Shown: piece by piece, positions 63,203-64,000 of the stretch
How the letters are laid out: each line of letters opens with the position of its first letter
Numbering within the stretch: the stretch's first letter is position 1
NCBI RefSeq assembly: GCF_014109765.1
Contig: NZ_CP059139.1
Span: 5,167,001-5,231,000, forward strand
Reading direction: 5' to 3'
Length of the DNA: 64,000 nt
DNA from: Pseudomonas berkeleyensis
Lineage (GTDB): Bacteria > Pseudomonadota > Gammaproteobacteria > Pseudomonadales > Pseudomonadaceae
Notes under the pieces: model-generated
Seen by the model: only the letters and a program-made list of their open reading frames with translations
Told to the model about the DNA's origin: nothing
Database searches by the model: none
Translations under genes and position numbers: made by a program

Positions 63203-63487
63203 CTAGACGAATGCCTGGTCGCCGAAACCACGGGGCAGACGCTGGCGGCCTGGCAAGGCGGTCAGGCGCGCCTCCCAGGAGGTACGCCAGTCGTTGACGG
63301 CGCGCGCGGCCTTCTCGCGGCGGGCGGCACGTCGAGCGGCATTGCGGGCGTTGCGGCGGGCTTCGGTGAAGACCTCGGTCTTGCGGCAATTGCGGCATTT
63401 GACCTTGGCCAACTCGGTGGTGGCAGGCAGCTTTTCACCATGAGAGCCACAGGCGAGGTGGCCAGAGACTTTGTAGTGCGTAACCAT
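63203..63487 (-). CDS. Small basic CxxC protein of unknown function
   Basis: 94 residues with AAGGAG just before the ATG. The N-terminus has C13 and a CRNC pair (C31-C34), possibly a zinc site. The middle is an Arg/Ala-rich helix (TEARRNARNAARRAARREKA) likely to bind nucleic acid. It looks like a conserved Pseudomonas hypothetical, but I cannot name a family. The stop lies 13 bp from the palindrome at 63129-63190. Confidence 0.72.
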   Translation of the reverse strand: MVTHYKVSGHLACGSHGEKLPATTELAKVKCRNCRKTEVFTEARRNARNAARRAARREKAARAVNDWRTSWEARLTALPGRQRLPRGFGDQAFV

Positions 63488-63662
63488 CGCGTTATCTCCT
63501 TGATTGTGGGCGCCCGACTACAGCCAGCCGGTCTACGCCCCTCAGGAAATGGGACTGTGCAAGCGGTACGCGGGTTCATTGGCTGCCGACCAAATGGCAT
63601 GTCGCCCCTGGCCGTGCACATCACCAAGCGGTTTTAATGCGCTCTTTTACCGGAACCCCACC

Positions 63663-64000
63663 ATGCCCCTGAGCCCCGACGAACTCGCGCAGATCAGCGC
63701 CCTCACCCTGGCCCACTACCAGAGCAGCGCCGAGGACTTTCGCGAGGGCACACGCGACCATGACGTGAGCCAGAACATCGCCGCGCTGCTGCGTCATATC
63801 GAAGGCGAGAAGCCCTGGCGCATCCTCGATTTCGGCTGCGGGCCGGGACGTGACCTGCGCACGTTCAGCGGGCTTGGTCACGAAGCCGTCGGCCTGGATG
63901 GCTGCGCCGAGTTCGTCGCCATGGCGCGCGCCGACAGCGGCTGCGAGGTGTGGCAACAGAGCTTTCTCGAACTGGATCTGCCGGCCGGGCATTTCGACGG
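63663..64000 (+). CDS. Class I SAM-dependent methyltransferase (partial, cut by the right edge)
   Basis: About 112 residues visible from the ATG at 63663. The frame remains open at the window end. LTLAHYQSSAEDFREGTRDHD is followed by the SAM-binding motif ILDFGCGPGRDL (motif I), then HEAVGLDGCAEFVAMAR (acidic residue of motif II). These show a Rossmann-fold methyltransferase. The substrate is unknown. Confidence 0.85.
   Translation, partial: MPLSPDELAQISALTLAHYQSSAEDFREGTRDHDVSQNIAALLRHIEGEKPWRILDFGCGPGRDLRTFSGLGHEAVGLDGCAEFVAMARADSGCEVWQQSFLELDLPAGHFD

Overview
The window is GC-rich chromosomal DNA of a Pseudomonas. The evidence is the psl exopolysaccharide operon in its known gene order, the lsfA-ssuEADCBF sulfonate operon, OprD-family porins, a DctBD-DctPQM system, a DUF2388 protein, and dispersed Pseudomonas-type palindromic repeats. 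Gene content and repeat type suggest the mendocina/oleovorans side of the genus, but that placement is an inference. No rRNA, tRNA, CRISPR array, prophage or complete insertion sequence was seen.

Layout. 1-9950 (minus): pslH (cut by the left edge), G, F, E, D, C, B, A. 10387-13726 (plus): rmlB, A, C, D, divergent from psl across a 436-bp AT-rich regulatory gap. The rml genes make the dTDP-L-rhamnose that Psl assembly uses. 13991-20479 (plus): the dctBD two-component system and the dctPQM TRAP C4-dicarboxylate transporter, with a sigma-54 promoter before dctP and a strong hairpin between dctP and dctQ. 20664-28709: a housekeeping/accessory mix of a DUF502 membrane protein, a 184-bp MITE-like element, an Lrp-family regulator, an orphan GspE/PilB ATPase, a periplasmic YkuD_2 protein, an NfeD-like protein, a DUF2388 protein, an OprD porin and a PAS-GGDEF cyclase. 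28810-38882: a desA-type desaturase, then a PAS-GGDEF-EAL protein, a 50-aa ORF coupled to a 1384-aa multi-PAS histidine kinase, a response regulator and an Hpt-REC-REC-GGDEF protein.

Sulfur region. 38980-41741 (minus) is sbp-cysT-cysW with no cysA beside it. 42024-47784 (minus) is lsfA-ssuEADCBF, with palindromic repeats in three of its gaps. 47902-49686 holds a GNAT acetyltransferase and a chromate/sulfate-type CHR transporter. A strikingly AT-rich three-gene patch (50275-51773: lipoprotein, Coq7-like di-iron protein with a C-terminal membrane anchor, small membrane protein) interrupts the region. From 52399 to 61607 lies a second organosulfur locus. A minus-strand unit encodes an OprD porin, an SBP, a permease and an ATPase. 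A divergent plus-strand unit encodes an SsuA-like SBP, a DszC/SfnB-like flavoprotein, a periplasmic rhodanese and a YeeE/YedE (TsuA-like) transporter. Together these could import an organosulfur compound, cleave it, and handle thiosulfate or sulfane sulfur. This is the best candidate for a little-described system.

The right end has an MFS exporter, a small basic CxxC protein and the start of a SAM methyltransferase cut by the window edge. Three GGDEF proteins lie in the same window as psl, whose expression and production are c-di-GMP dependent in P. aeruginosa. That suggests, but does not prove, functional proximity.
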